A stretch of 64,000 bases of DNA from JAAUUE01 sp943370025 (GCA_943370025.1 CALRPI020000026.1:1-64000), one strand, 5' to 3'. Counted from the first letter of the stretch, positions 50,045 to 59,904 are shown. Notes: generated by a model not told the origin, from the letters alone. Made by a program: numbers and translations.

Positions 50045-51358
50045 ATGCGGCAATACTATTGGATACAAAACGACTGGTTACCAACCTCCTCAAATCAGAC
50101 ATTAGATCAGACATTAGATCAGGCATTAGAAGATCAGACTGAATTGCCCGTTGCTGAACTGCGCTCTCGGCCTGAAACTGACCTAGAAACCCTCCGCCGC
50201 CAACACGAATTGATTTTGAACGCGGTAGGAGAAGGGGTATACGGGCTAGACATAGAGGGTCGAGTCACCTTTGTGAATCCAGCAGCGGCGAACATGATTG
50301 GCTGGGATATTAATGACCTGATTGGTCAGTCCATGCATTCAGTGCTGCATCACTCTAAACCCGATGGCAGACCCTACCCAATCCACGACTGCTCCATTTA
50401 TCAGGCATTTCGAGACGGGCGAATTCACCGGGCGAATACGGAAGTGTTCTGGCGTAAGGATGGTTCCAGTTTTCCTGTGGAATATATCAGCACCCCTATG
50501 CAGGATCAACATGGTGAAGTGGTGGGAACTGTAGTCACCTTCCAAGACATCACTCAACGCAAGTGGGCAGAAACATTGTTACAGCGAACCAACGAAGAGT
50601 TAGAGTTGAAAGTCTATGATCGCACTGCCGCCCTCCAGCAAGCAAATGAACAGCTTCAGGAACTTAGTGAACTTAAATCTCGCTTCGTCTCCATGGTGTG
50701 TCATGAGTTCCGCAATCCCCTCAACAATATTTTGCTATCGGCATCATCCCTTGATCGCTACGATGCACAACTATCTCCTGAACAGCGTCAAGACTATATC
50801 CAAGGAGTCAAAATCGATGTGGAACGTATGACTCAGATGATTAATGACATTTTAGTTATTGGCAAAATTGAAGCACATAAGCTGATGATTCAGCCAACTG
50901 CGATCGAGTTAGTTCAGTTTTGTCATTCGTTAGTTGCAGAAATGCAGCTCACCTCTAACAAACAAGCACTATCCTTTACTACCCGCCATCGACACCTAAT
51001 TGCCGAACTGGATGAAAAACTTCTGCGATCAATTTTGATCAACATTCTTTCTAATTCAATTTGTTATTCCCATGATCAGAGCCAGATTAACCTGCGATTA
51101 TCCAAGCGGAACAGTCAAATTATCTTTCAGATTAGCGATCAAGGAATTGGTATTTTGTGTGAGGATTTACCTCACCTATTTGAGCCATTTCATCGCGGCA
51201 AAAATGTCAGCAATATTCCAGGGACAGGATTGGGTTTAAATATTGTCAAACGCTTTGTAGACTTACATAATGGCAAAATAAAGGTGGATAGTAAGCTAAA
51301 TATAGGTACAACTTTTACAATTACTTTGCCACTCCGATCTAGTTCCACAATGGGCTGA
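50045..51358 (+). CDS. PAS-domain sensor histidine kinase
   Basis: About 437 residues from ATG at 50045 (MRQYYWIQNDWLP). A PAS domain spans about 60-185 (ILNAVGEGVYGLDIEGRVTF, GWDINDLIGQ) with a PAC end (VVGTVVTFQDITQR). A coiled coil leads to the H-box VSMVCHEFRNPLNNILLSAS (His near 220), then N-box LINILSNSICYS, G1 SDQGIGI and G2 GTGLGLNIVKRFVDLH. No membrane span, so the signal is cytoplasmic. Divergent from the AraC-type response regulator, presumably its cognate partner. Confidence 0.9.
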   Translation: MRQYYWIQNDWLPTSSNQTLDQTLDQALEDQTELPVAELRSRPETDLETLRRQHELILNAVGEGVYGLDIEGRVTFVNPAAANMIGWDINDLIGQSMHSVLHHSKPDGRPYPIHDCSIYQAFRDGRIHRANTEVFWRKDGSSFPVEYISTPMQDQHGEVVGTVVTFQDITQRKWAETLLQRTNEELELKVYDRTAALQQANEQLQELSELKSRFVSMVCHEFRNPLNNILLSASSLDRYDAQLSPEQRQDYIQGVKIDVERMTQMINDILVIGKIEAHKLMIQPTAIELVQFCHSLVAEMQLTSNKQALSFTTRHRHLIAELDEKLLRSILINILSNSICYSHDQSQINLRLSKRNSQIIFQISDQGIGILCEDLPHLFEPFHRGKNVSNIPGTGLGLNIVKRFVDLHNGKIKVDSKLNIGTTFTITLPLRSSSTMG

Positions 51359-51660
51359 AGTTTTACTCTCAAAGCTCTTAAGCTTAATTGATATCGGGAA
51401 AACATTTATACTGCGTTTACTACGTTCCCAGAAAAAATTAAGCTGCATATTAGAGTCTGCTGTACGAAGCTTATTAAGAAGATTTGTAACAATTTTGGGG
51501 TTCCTCAGAAAAAATTGGTTGCTAGAGCGTTTGTACTGTTATTTTTTATAGATATAGACTAATTATGCTCCCCAAGACTTACGCCAGTGCCTAATTGTTG
51601 CCTAACTACGGGCAAAGTAGACCTAGCCACAAATAATCCGTTCCGTTTCAAACTCTTGCA
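51359..51660. other. Gene-free interval upstream of sbcC
   Basis: About 300 bases. An incomplete family D end (AGACTTACGCCA) lies near 51573; otherwise nothing recognised. Confidence 0.55.
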
Positions 51661-54600
51661 ATGATCCCACTCCACCTCAAACTGAAAAATTTCTTTAGCT
51701 ATCAAGATTCAACCTTAGATTTTCGCGGCTTGCACACCGCTTGCATTTGTGGGGCGAATGGGGCGGGCAAATCTTCTCTTTTGGAGGCGATTACTTGGGC
51801 TGTGTGGGGCAAAAGCCGGGCGGGTTTGGAAGATGAGGTGATCCATTCTGGGGCGATCGATGTGCGGGTGGATTTCACCTTTAGTAGCAACCAACAAATC
51901 TACAAGGTGATCCGAGGGCGGAGTCGGGGGCAGGGGGGGAGCTTGGAGTTTCAGCTAGAAACGACCCAGGGATTTATCTCCCTGACGGGCAAAGGCTTGA
52001 AGGCGACCCAAGATGTGATTATTAGCTATCTGAAACTGGATTACGATACTTTTATCAACTCCGCCTATCTGCGCCAAGGGCAGGCTGATGCTTTTATGCT
52101 GCGGAAGCCAGCCGATCGCAAACAAGTCCTCGCCAACCTGCTCAAGCTAGACCAATACGAAGAATTAGCCGAGCAAGCCAAGACCGAAGCCAAGCAATTT
52201 CAAGGGGAGGCTAAACATCTAGAACAGAGCTTAGAATCCCTAACTTTGACTCTGCAACAGCGGCAAAACTTTACCCTAGAATTGACACGGGTAGAGGCAG
52301 TGATTGCCCAACTACAAACTGCCCAAGCCTTAGAAAGTCAGCAATTATTTAGTCTCAAAGAACAACAGAATCTGCGATCGAGTTGGCAGCAAAACCTCGA
52401 AGTTCGCCAACAGCAATACCAGAGTCTTCAGCAGGAATGCGATCGCTACCAGCAGGAAATTAACCACGCCACAGCGAAACAATTACAACTGCAAAATTTA
52501 TTAGATCAAGCTCCAGAAATCACCAGCAAGTATCAAGAATTTCTCCAGTTACAAACTAGCCAAGAAATCCTCGAGGAAAAATCCCATAAATTCCAAACTG
52601 CCCAGCGCCAGCGAGATCAACTCCAGCAGCAATGGCAGCACCAAATCAATAACTTGAAACTACAAATGGGGCAAACTCGCCATGAATTAGACCTCCTCGG
52701 CACAGAGGAAGCTGATATTCAGGAGGTATTGCAAACTAAACCTGCGGTGCTGGAGGCAATGGAGAAATTACGCCAATTGCGACAGCAACTCAAGGAATTG
52801 GATGAGGTGAAATTCAATGTTTCTCCTCTAGTCCAACGCAAGACGGAACTAGAGAAAGCTATTGGTTTAAGCATGGCGAAACTACAGGCAGAGCTACAAC
52901 AATTGCAATCTAGCCAAAACAAACTCCGCCAGAAATATGCCGGGGCTGATGCGCTGCGGGAGCAGTTTTTGGAACTTAGCAATCAAATTCAAAATCTGGA
53001 TAAAAAGCGGGTTTATCAACAGCGAGTTCAAGAGAAAATTCAGAAGCAAAAAGATGCTTTAGTTGGCTATCAACAGGAAACAAAAAGCTACACCAGAAGG
53101 CAGCAGGAGCTAGCAATCAAAATTGCCACTTTGCTAGATCATGCAGCAGTGTGTCCGCTGTGTGAAAGTGAACTTACGGAACACGATCACCAGCGAGTGA
53201 TTACCAAAACTCGGCAAGAAGAAACCCAAATCCAAGACCAACTCTGGCATTTGCAAGAGCAGGAAACCATTACTCAGAGAGAATTGTATAACCTGCAACA
53301 GGAAGCTAAAACTCTCCAGCAGGAACTACAAACCTATGAACAACTGCTGGGGAAACAAGGGCAGTTGGAGGCACAACTGGAGGCGATCGATGAATCCTAT
53401 AGCCAACTACAACAGGCAACCAAAGCGATTGCTGAACTAGAATTGGCTTTAAATACCAATAACTATGCCTTGGATTTGCAACAGGAACTAGGGCAAATTA
53501 ATCAGCATATTGCTAATCTGAATTACGATGAACAAACCCATGCTCTGCTCCGGGGAGAAGTAGACAAGGCGCGATCATCTGAAAATCGCTTTTTTCGGAT
53601 TGAAGAGGCGGGGAAAAAGCAGGCAAAAATCGCCACCAGAAAACCCCAATTACTGGAAAAACTCCAACAATTAAAAACTACGTTGGACAACTGGACGACG
53701 GATGATCTAGAGAATCCAGTAGATCATCCCTTGCAGTTGCAAATTCGGGAATTAGATGCCCAAATTAATGCTATTGGCTACGATCGCGATGAACATAACC
53801 AACTCAATCAAGCAGTAAAAACTCAACAATCTTGGCTATTTAGTTACCAAAAATTGCAAACCTGTCAAGAAGAATATCCCCAAGTTTGCGATCGCCTCCA
53901 GCAACTCCAGCAATCCCTAGCTAACCTCAGTCAGCAACAGGAATTGGCGGCAAAGTATATCCAAGAATTTCAGGTTAACCTTGCCACTACCCCCGATCCC
54001 CAAAGTCAAATTCAGGAAATAGAAGCAAAAATTCAACAGTACCAAGCCCAACTTCATAAACAATTAGCTACCTTGGGCGGCTGGCAACAACAACTGAAGA
54101 ATCTTGATGCCTTACAAGAAAAATATGATCAAGAACAGACGGAATTTAAGTCCCTCCAACAGCAGGTAAAAGTTTACGAAGAGTTGGCGAAGGCTTTTGG
54201 TAAAAATGGGATTCAATTAATGATTATTGAGAACGTTCTGCCCCAGCTAGAGGCTCAAACTAACCAAATTCTCTCGCGTCTGACAGCCAATCAACTCCAT
54301 GTGCAAATCGTCACCCAAAAGCCCGGCGGCACCAAGCGCAACACCAAGATGATCGACACCTTGGATATCATCATTGGTGATGCTGGCGGCACCAGACCCT
54401 ACGAAACCTACTCTGGAGGCGAGGCATTTCGGATCAACTTTGCGATTCGGTTGGCACTGGCGAGGATTTTGGCACAACGGGCGGGAGCTTCCCTGCAAAT
54501 GCTGATCGTTGATGAGGGTTTTGGGACTCAGGATGCCGATGGTTGCAATCATTTGATTGCAGCAATTAATGCGATCGCGGCAGATTTTGCCTGCATCCTC

Positions 54601-54696
54601 ACCGTCACCCACATGCCCCAATTCAAGGAAGCCTTCCAAACCCGCATCGAAGTCCGCAAGACCAATCAAGGTTCTCAGGTGTATATTGCAACTTAA
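51661..54696 (+). CDS. sbcC: Exonuclease subunit SbcC (Rad50-like)
   Basis: 1011 residues. Walker A GANGAGKSSLLEA near 35, a zinc hook CPLC near 498 at the tip of two long coiled coils rich in Gln (many QQL repeats), and a C-terminal ATPase with signature YSGGEAFRINFAIRLALA and Walker B LIVDEGFGTQD. With SbcD it cleaves hairpin DNA and blocked ends. No sbcD gene is next to it. The 3' end overlaps the convergent queA gene by four bases. Processing of palindromes is notable in a region this rich in hairpin repeats, though this is only context. Confidence 0.95.
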   Translation: MIPLHLKLKNFFSYQDSTLDFRGLHTACICGANGAGKSSLLEAITWAVWGKSRAGLEDEVIHSGAIDVRVDFTFSSNQQIYKVIRGRSRGQGGSLEFQLETTQGFISLTGKGLKATQDVIISYLKLDYDTFINSAYLRQGQADAFMLRKPADRKQVLANLLKLDQYEELAEQAKTEAKQFQGEAKHLEQSLESLTLTLQQRQNFTLELTRVEAVIAQLQTAQALESQQLFSLKEQQNLRSSWQQNLEVRQQQYQSLQQECDRYQQEINHATAKQLQLQNLLDQAPEITSKYQEFLQLQTSQEILEEKSHKFQTAQRQRDQLQQQWQHQINNLKLQMGQTRHELDLLGTEEADIQEVLQTKPAVLEAMEKLRQLRQQLKELDEVKFNVSPLVQRKTELEKAIGLSMAKLQAELQQLQSSQNKLRQKYAGADALREQFLELSNQIQNLDKKRVYQQRVQEKIQKQKDALVGYQQETKSYTRRQQELAIKIATLLDHAAVCPLCESELTEHDHQRVITKTRQEETQIQDQLWHLQEQETITQRELYNLQQEAKTLQQELQTYEQLLGKQGQLEAQLEAIDESYSQLQQATKAIAELELALNTNNYALDLQQELGQINQHIANLNYDEQTHALLRGEVDKARSSENRFFRIEEAGKKQAKIATRKPQLLEKLQQLKTTLDNWTTDDLENPVDHPLQLQIRELDAQINAIGYDRDEHNQLNQAVKTQQSWLFSYQKLQTCQEEYPQVCDRLQQLQQSLANLSQQQELAAKYIQEFQVNLATTPDPQSQIQEIEAKIQQYQAQLHKQLATLGGWQQQLKNLDALQEKYDQEQTEFKSLQQQVKVYEELAKAFGKNGIQLMIIENVLPQLEAQTNQILSRLTANQLHVQIVTQKPGGTKRNTKMIDTLDIIIGDAGGTRPYETYSGGEAFRINFAIRLALARILAQRAGASLQMLIVDEGFGTQDADGCNHLIAAINAIAADFACILTVTHMPQFKEAFQTRIEVRKTNQGSQVYIAT

Positions 54697-55808
54697 TTAG
54701 ATCTGGGTTTAATCACCGCGTCTGGGGTAATCAGCATGGCATCTCCAAAGGAGTAGAAGCGATATTCCTTGGTGATCGCCTCTTCATAGAGTTTCAATAG
54801 GCGTGGTCTACCGATTAAAGAAGCTACTAAGAGCAATAAGCTCGATCGGGGCAGATGAAAATTAGTGATCATCCCCTGCACCACTTGCCACTGATAGCCC
54901 GGATAGATATAGAGTTCGGTCTTCCCGATGAAAGGCTCTAATTTCCCCGTCACTGCGGCAGCTTCTAAAGCCCTCACCGCCGTAGTTCCCACCGCAATCA
55001 CTCTCCCCCCAGCGGCTTTGGTTTTCTGGATTTTTTCTATCACTTCTTGGGAAACCTCTAGCCACTCACCATGCATTTTATGGGTAGTCACATCTTCAAC
55101 TTCTAGGGGGCGGAAAGTTCCCACCCCCACATGGAGAGTGATAAAAGCTGTGGCAATATTCTTTGCCTCTAAATTTTTGAGTAATTCCTCAGTAAAGTGC
55201 AGTCCCGCTGTAGGTGCTGCCGCCGACCCCAATTTTTGGGCATAGACAGTTTGATATTGCTCAAAGAGGGCTTGAGAATCATTTATATAGGGAGGGAGAG
55301 GCACATGGCCAAATTCCTCTAGTAGGTCATCAAGACTCTGATCTTCGGGAATTGTCAACTGCAACCATCGCCCCCCCGTAGCTTCATCTCGCTCCACCAC
55401 TGTTGCCATAAAGGGGGAAGTCTCTAGATGCTCGGTAGGATGGTGGGTAAACAAAATCTTAGAACCCAACTTGAGGCGCTTGCCCGGTTTGACTAGGGCT
55501 AACCAGTAATTTGGTTGCTTTTCTTCTAGCAACAACACTTCCACTGGTGCACCCGTGGTTTTATGACCGAACAGGCGGGCGGGCATAACCTTGGTATTGT
55601 TCAGGACCAGTAAATCCCCCGGCTCTAGGAGTTGGGGCAAATCATGAAATATGTGATGCTCAGATCGATCGCCTCCGCCTACCACCAGTAATTTAGAGCT
55701 ATCCCTTGGGGTGACAGGATTTTGGGCAATTCTCTCAATGGGTAGTTCGTAGTTGTAGCTAGATAGTAAATGGTCTAAATTCTCTGAAGTAGCAGTCATG
55801 GTCATCAT
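54693..55808 (-). CDS. queA: S-adenosylmethionine:tRNA ribosyltransferase-isomerase
   Basis: 371 residues. Adds the epoxycyclopentane ring to preQ1 in tRNA in queuosine synthesis. YNYELPIERIAQNPVTPRDS, LPQLLEPGDLLVLNNTKVMP, AAAPTAGLHFTEELL and MITNFHLPRSSLLLLVASLI are the family blocks, in order and complete. The ATG at 55808 is the first of three clustered starts (MMTMTATSEN). Stands alone, convergent with sbcC. Confidence 0.97.
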   Translation of the reverse strand: MMTMTATSENLDHLLSSYNYELPIERIAQNPVTPRDSSKLLVVGGGDRSEHHIFHDLPQLLEPGDLLVLNNTKVMPARLFGHKTTGAPVEVLLLEEKQPNYWLALVKPGKRLKLGSKILFTHHPTEHLETSPFMATVVERDEATGGRWLQLTIPEDQSLDDLLEEFGHVPLPPYINDSQALFEQYQTVYAQKLGSAAAPTAGLHFTEELLKNLEAKNIATAFITLHVGVGTFRPLEVEDVTTHKMHGEWLEVSQEVIEKIQKTKAAGGRVIAVGTTAVRALEAAAVTGKLEPFIGKTELYIYPGYQWQVVQGMITNFHLPRSSLLLLVASLIGRPRLLKLYEEAITKEYRFYSFGDAMLITPDAVIKPRSN

Positions 55809-56155
55809 ATTCCGGTTTTAGTCCCTAGCAGTATAATGTATTTTATTTCCCGATGGTATCCATAGCATCAAGTCCTAGCCATTTTATTATGAACAAGACT
55901 AGCACCATTGATTCCAGAAATTGGATTTATCCTGAGATTGGACAGGGAATTTTGGATATATGACAAGATTTCCAAGACCTACTGCGTGGCTTGGAAGAAT
56001 AACCGAAAAAGCAGCTTCATAATCGAATGTCTAATACCATTTTGCTAAATAGTTGATATAAATGAGATTCTGAATACCTTGCTGCGTAGGGATTTAAATC
56101 AAAAAAATGGTGATTTTATTTTGATTTGGTATAAATGCGAGTGTAGATTGAACAG
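55809..56155. other. Gene-free interval with one repeat
   Basis: About 350 bases, holding a MITE-like repeat at 56034-56133 and no gene. Confidence 0.6.
56034..56133 (+). repeat. Repeat with ends ATACCATTTT / ...TTTGGTAT, shared with 43650-43709
   Basis: ATACCATTTTGCTAAATAGT ... AATACCTTGCTGCGTAGGG, then a poly-A/T stretch and GATTTGGTAT. The first 65 bases recur in reverse at 43650-43709. Confidence 0.7.
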
Positions 56156-57292
56156 CTAGTCAAAAAGGGTGCCAAAGCGAGACCCCAGCAGGTGGGACAT
56201 AATTCCCCCAAAGGGGCGCAGAAAACGGCGAAACTGAATGTGGTAAGTCGTGGGAATTTGGCGACATCCAAGGGGCTCTTTTACATGGGATGTGCCACTG
56301 CCCATATCGACATACCGCAAGCCACGCGCCACAGCTCTATCAATGGTATCGTAATCAATTTCAAAGTAAGTCCTGTTTTGTGGAGAGAGTTCGTAATCCA
56401 TGCCAGTGAATTTACTAAAAATTGCGTCGTGACCGAAAAGTAGCATATTAAAGCCTACGATCGTCTCGCCAACTCGCGCTAATTGGATTAGACCGCGATC
56501 GCCTAGATGGGTATGGTAGTGCTCGAAGAAGGGGGTACCAACACTCATGGGCGCGGGAATATCTCCTCGGCTTTTGGCACGAGCTGCTGTGCGATCGAAG
56601 AGTTCGGTAAGTTTTTCGGCATGAGCAGCAGGATCAACTAACGTTTCAAGTACCGCCCCGGATTGGGCAAAAATACGTCGGTTGCGACGAATGTTGCGAC
56701 GTAACTTTTGGCTTCGCTCTGCCAACCAGGCTTCAGATGATGGCGGACTGCCGGGAAGTTCTAGGACGTTAAGCTCAATGAAGGGAAGTTCCAACATATC
56801 TGAGTTCAGGCAGGACAGGATGGGACTCTTGGCAGTCGCTTTGACACAAATAGCATCGACGGGTAGCTGCTGATCGAGGGTTTGCACTACGGTTTTCAGG
56901 ATTGTCGCCTGTTCGTCGATCGCCACCTCTTGAGAGAAGAAGATTCCTTCACGGTTAGCAAACGGGATTTCAAAGAATGCCACATCGACCGTCAAAGGTA
57001 CATAGCCCATGCGTCTCCCCACCTGAGTCAACCGTTCTAAGACCCCTCCGACATAATCACCAATGGCAAGACCAATCACAATATGGACAACGCCAACTGC
57101 ACAAAGCACAGCCCCTCGATGGACAACTAGCCAGCGCAACTCTACTTTCCCCGGATTTGCTGCACAGGTCAATTCAGACCAAGGAATCACAAGGCTCTCA
57201 AACCCATTAGGAGATCGCCATTTGGTCAGGGCATCCCGTAGGCAAGGTGGTGGGATATCAAATAGCTCAACATGGTAAGGTGTTGCATCCAT
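56156..57292 (-). CDS. FemAB/GNAT-like acyltransferase
   Basis: 378 residues, with an Acetyltransf_6 (GNAT/FemAB-like) region in the C-terminal half: SQKLRRNIRRNRRIFAQSGA, ELFDRTAARAKSRGD, LIQLARVGETIVGFNMLLFG and TYFEIDYDTIDRAVARGLRY. Members join amino acids or acyl groups to cell-wall or lipid acceptors. The N-terminal half is related but diverged. The gene lies 15 bases after the ICMT-like gene and is third in a tight operon with Lgt-like and ICMT-like genes, so all three may modify one lipid-linked product. Confidence 0.7.
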   Translation of the reverse strand: MDATPYHVELFDIPPPCLRDALTKWRSPNGFESLVIPWSELTCAANPGKVELRWLVVHRGAVLCAVGVVHIVIGLAIGDYVGGVLERLTQVGRRMGYVPLTVDVAFFEIPFANREGIFFSQEVAIDEQATILKTVVQTLDQQLPVDAICVKATAKSPILSCLNSDMLELPFIELNVLELPGSPPSSEAWLAERSQKLRRNIRRNRRIFAQSGAVLETLVDPAAHAEKLTELFDRTAARAKSRGDIPAPMSVGTPFFEHYHTHLGDRGLIQLARVGETIVGFNMLLFGHDAIFSKFTGMDYELSPQNRTYFEIDYDTIDRAVARGLRYVDMGSGTSHVKEPLGCRQIPTTYHIQFRRFLRPFGGIMSHLLGSRFGTLFD

Positions 57293-57307
57293 AAAGTAGT
57301 GTGATGG

Positions 57308-57877
57308 TTAAGAAATAAAGGGTAGGCGGGTAGGTGTGCTGAGTCGATAGGTCACGTAAGCTTCACCAAAAAATTGCTGCAACCGCTCCTCTTCGTAGGG
57401 AATACGTTCAGCAAAAAAGCTCCAAGCTGCGATCGCTGCGACGATCGTACTGAAGGGATTAGACAAGACCAGTTGTGCCCCGATCGCCCACCAAAACCAA
57501 CCGAAATAGCCGGGATGGCGAGATAAATGGTAGATGCCGTGGGTTGTCAGCTTGTGACTAGCATCGTGGTATTCAGCAATCTGATGGGTGAAACCGCAAC
57601 CAGCCGTCACCATTGCTGATTTCCGAACCAGTTCTCCAAATACGCACAACACGATTCCCAAAGCACTCACAGAGGGCTGTTTCAGGATAGGGAGATGGTT
57701 ACTCTCAACCCAGTATTCGCCAATGGCGAGTAATAGCATGGCGGCATAGGGCCAAGAGAACAACATTGAGTCCCATGAGAGATCGTGTCGATTGAAGCAC
57801 CAAACTAAGAAACCCTCAGATAGATGAAAGGTGGTGATGATAATTAAGAATGCCCAGAACATCCATAGATTTGCCAT
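57308..57877 (-). CDS. Isoprenylcysteine carboxyl methyltransferase (ICMT/Ste14-like)
   Basis: 189 residues with about five membrane helices. The catalytic part is strikingly like eukaryotic Ste14: GFTHQIAEYHDASHKLTTHG, then IYHLSRHPGYFGWFWWAIGA, then RIPYEEERLQQFFGEAYVTY and LPFIS. Ste14 enzymes carboxyl-methylate prenylated cysteine in membranes; bacterial relatives methylate other lipid or protein carboxyls. Six bases separate it from the Lgt-like gene. The substrate is unknown. Confidence 0.85.
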   Translation of the reverse strand: MANLWMFWAFLIIITTFHLSEGFLVWCFNRHDLSWDSMLFSWPYAAMLLLAIGEYWVESNHLPILKQPSVSALGIVLCVFGELVRKSAMVTAGCGFTHQIAEYHDASHKLTTHGIYHLSRHPGYFGWFWWAIGAQLVLSNPFSTIVAAIAAWSFFAERIPYEEERLQQFFGEAYVTYRLSTPTRLPFIS

Positions 57878-57883
57878 AGGTCT

Positions 57884-58699
57884 TTATCCTCTACCTAGGT
57901 AAAACAATATTGAAATAGAGGCGATGACAACGATCTCGCTGACCCACTGAGCTTCAGAAAGTCCAGCTCTGCGGGGTCTTGCTGAAACTTCTCGCCAGAA
58001 ATCAGATACAAAACGCCAGCAACCATAAGCAAGGAAGTAGGTGGGTAAAATTTTTCCATAAGACTGCTCTGGTGCAAGAAGTCCCCAAACCACAAGAGCG
58101 ATGAATAAGACCAAATTAAACGCCGATTCAAACAGTTGCATGGGAATAACCGGTTCCAACGGTAACGAGCTAGGGGTATAGGTACGACAGCCTAGCACTT
58201 GCACTAATTGCGCTTCCTGATACTTGACTCCCCAAACCGCTGGGCGACCGTAGCAACAGCCTCCCAAAAAGCAACCTACTCGGATGAAGGTAACTCCTAA
58301 GGCAAGGTCAAGGGCAGCGAGATCCATGGCGGGTGCGATCGCATTGCCCAAGGCCACACTGGTGAGAGCATAAGTAGGGAGTAAAATGAAAATCGAATCT
58401 TGAATGTAGGAACGTTCAGCAATCCCCCAAATTCGATATTTCAGCGATCGAACAATGGTGTACATCGCCTGCATACTTAGGAAAGCACCAATGAACGCTA
58501 AAAAGTTGAGTTGCGATCGAGCATCAACCCACCACGCAGAAAATCCCAGAAGTGCGATTATTCCAATATCTGTGGCGAGATGATAGGGATGATAGAGCCG
58601 ACCGAAAATGCGAATATTATGACTACTGCGAATTAAAGTTTGCAGAGTACTAATCTTCAAATCTGCACCAGTAGATTCCTGATTTAGGATGAGATTCAT
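57884..58699 (-). CDS. Lgt-like (prolipoprotein diacylglyceryl transferase family) membrane protein
   Basis: 271 residues, with about seven membrane segments. The central RVGCFLGGCCYGRPAVWGVK block is the Lgt-family motif (R-x-G-C-F-x-x-G-C-C-Y-G), and EPVIPMQLFESAFNLVLF the second one. The Lgt signature HGG...R is only partly met, and the real lgt is expected elsewhere, so it is probably a specialised relative. First gene of the operon with the ICMT-like and GNAT-like genes. Confidence 0.8.
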   Translation of the reverse strand: MNLILNQESTGADLKISTLQTLIRSSHNIRIFGRLYHPYHLATDIGIIALLGFSAWWVDARSQLNFLAFIGAFLSMQAMYTIVRSLKYRIWGIAERSYIQDSIFILLPTYALTSVALGNAIAPAMDLAALDLALGVTFIRVGCFLGGCCYGRPAVWGVKYQEAQLVQVLGCRTYTPSSLPLEPVIPMQLFESAFNLVLFIALVVWGLLAPEQSYGKILPTYFLAYGCWRFVSDFWREVSARPRRAGLSEAQWVSEIVVIASISILFYLGRG

Positions 58700-58881
58700 G
58701 GATAAAAACTCAGATCATTATTTTGAAATTTGAGATCAGGCTTAAACATTAAGGTTTTGGAAAATAAGCTAATGAAAGCTGGGCTGGATTAAATCTAAAA
58801 TCCCTCCGTTGAGAGACCACTAAATTACATCCCGTGCATTGGCGAAATCTTGCACCAGATTGCTGCTTTTGCACAAAATTG

Positions 58882-59820
58882 CTATGAATTAGAAAAAAAT
58901 TTGGGGGTCACGCCTGTCAAGCGCTTAAAGTGACGATGTAGGTGGCTTTGATGGGTGAAACCGCAGGCAATAGCTACTTCTGCAATTCCCATCTTTCCAT
59001 CCTTCAATAACAGTTTTGCCCACTCTACTCGCTGCCGGATTACATACTGGTGGGGAGTTAAACCAGTCGATCGCTTAAAAGAACGACAAAAGTGATAGGG
59101 GCTGAGTTGGGCGATCGCCGCTAATTCATCTAAACTCAGTTCCTGGTCTAGGCGATCGTTGATATAGTCAACTACCAGCTTTAGGTGTGTAGGAGATAAG
59201 CCACCCAAATAGCGAATAGACTTATGACTGTGAGCTGAATAATTCCTCAACAGATGGACGGACAGTGCCGTTGCCATCGTCTCTGCATACAGCCTGCCAC
59301 CGGGTCGCTGGGATTCTAAGTCTGCTTTGAGTGCCATACCCATCTGAAGAATGAGGGGATCGTAGAGGGGCTTTTGAGGCAATAACTCAACCTGATCAAT
59401 AGCTAACAATTCGGCAGCATTGCGGGTCAGCAGCTCTGGCTGCAAACCGATCGTAAATCCTTCGTGTGGTTGATTCCACGCTCCCCAGTGAAAATGGTGC
59501 ATGGGAACCAGAGTCATCCCGCCGTAAAAAAGCATCTGCCGCTGCACCTGCCCTTTTTCAACCCCCTCCATTTGCCAATCGAACTGGAAACCCTGTCCAA
59601 GGGTGACTGAGATCGAGTAGTAATCGAAACAAAGCTTTGGGGTTTCTCCTGCTAGAGGGAGATGGTTGTACTCTAGACTGACACTACTCCACCCAGCTTC
59701 ATCACTGGTCAATGTAGGGGATATTCCGAATCGATCGGCATATTCTAGAGGAGAATCAGAATTTTCATAGGACTGGCTTTGCTCAGATTCTGACTGCCAG
59801 TTAGACAGAGGCTGGGGCAT
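58882..59820 (-). CDS. AraC-family transcriptional regulator
   Basis: 312 residues. The N-terminal effector half (LPLAGETPKLCFDYYSISVT, HFHWGAWNQPHEGFTIGLQP) resembles cupin-type sensor domains. The C-terminal double helix-turn-helix is typical: LSLDELAAIAQLSPYHFCRS and MGIAEVAIACGFTHQSHLHR. It lies 182 bases upstream of the Lgt-like gene in the same direction and is the obvious candidate controller of that operon. Confidence 0.9.
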   Translation of the reverse strand: MPQPLSNWQSESEQSQSYENSDSPLEYADRFGISPTLTSDEAGWSSVSLEYNHLPLAGETPKLCFDYYSISVTLGQGFQFDWQMEGVEKGQVQRQMLFYGGMTLVPMHHFHWGAWNQPHEGFTIGLQPELLTRNAAELLAIDQVELLPQKPLYDPLILQMGMALKADLESQRPGGRLYAETMATALSVHLLRNYSAHSHKSIRYLGGLSPTHLKLVVDYINDRLDQELSLDELAAIAQLSPYHFCRSFKRSTGLTPHQYVIRQRVEWAKLLLKDGKMGIAEVAIACGFTHQSHLHRHFKRLTGVTPKFFSNS

Positions 59821-59835
59821 TATGAAACTTTTTTC

Positions 59836-59897
59836 AGGACTTACACATTTGAATATTTTTGCGGGCTGAGCGGAGTCGAAGCCCGCAAAGATATTAT
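59836..59897. repeat. Family D repeat, copy 5
   Basis: AGGACTTACACATTTGAATA, then hairpin TTTTTGCGGGC / GCCCGCAAAG with loop TGAGCGGAGTCGAA, the same loop as in family A copy 6. Confidence 0.72.
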
Positions 59898-59904
59898 CGG
59901 CAGT

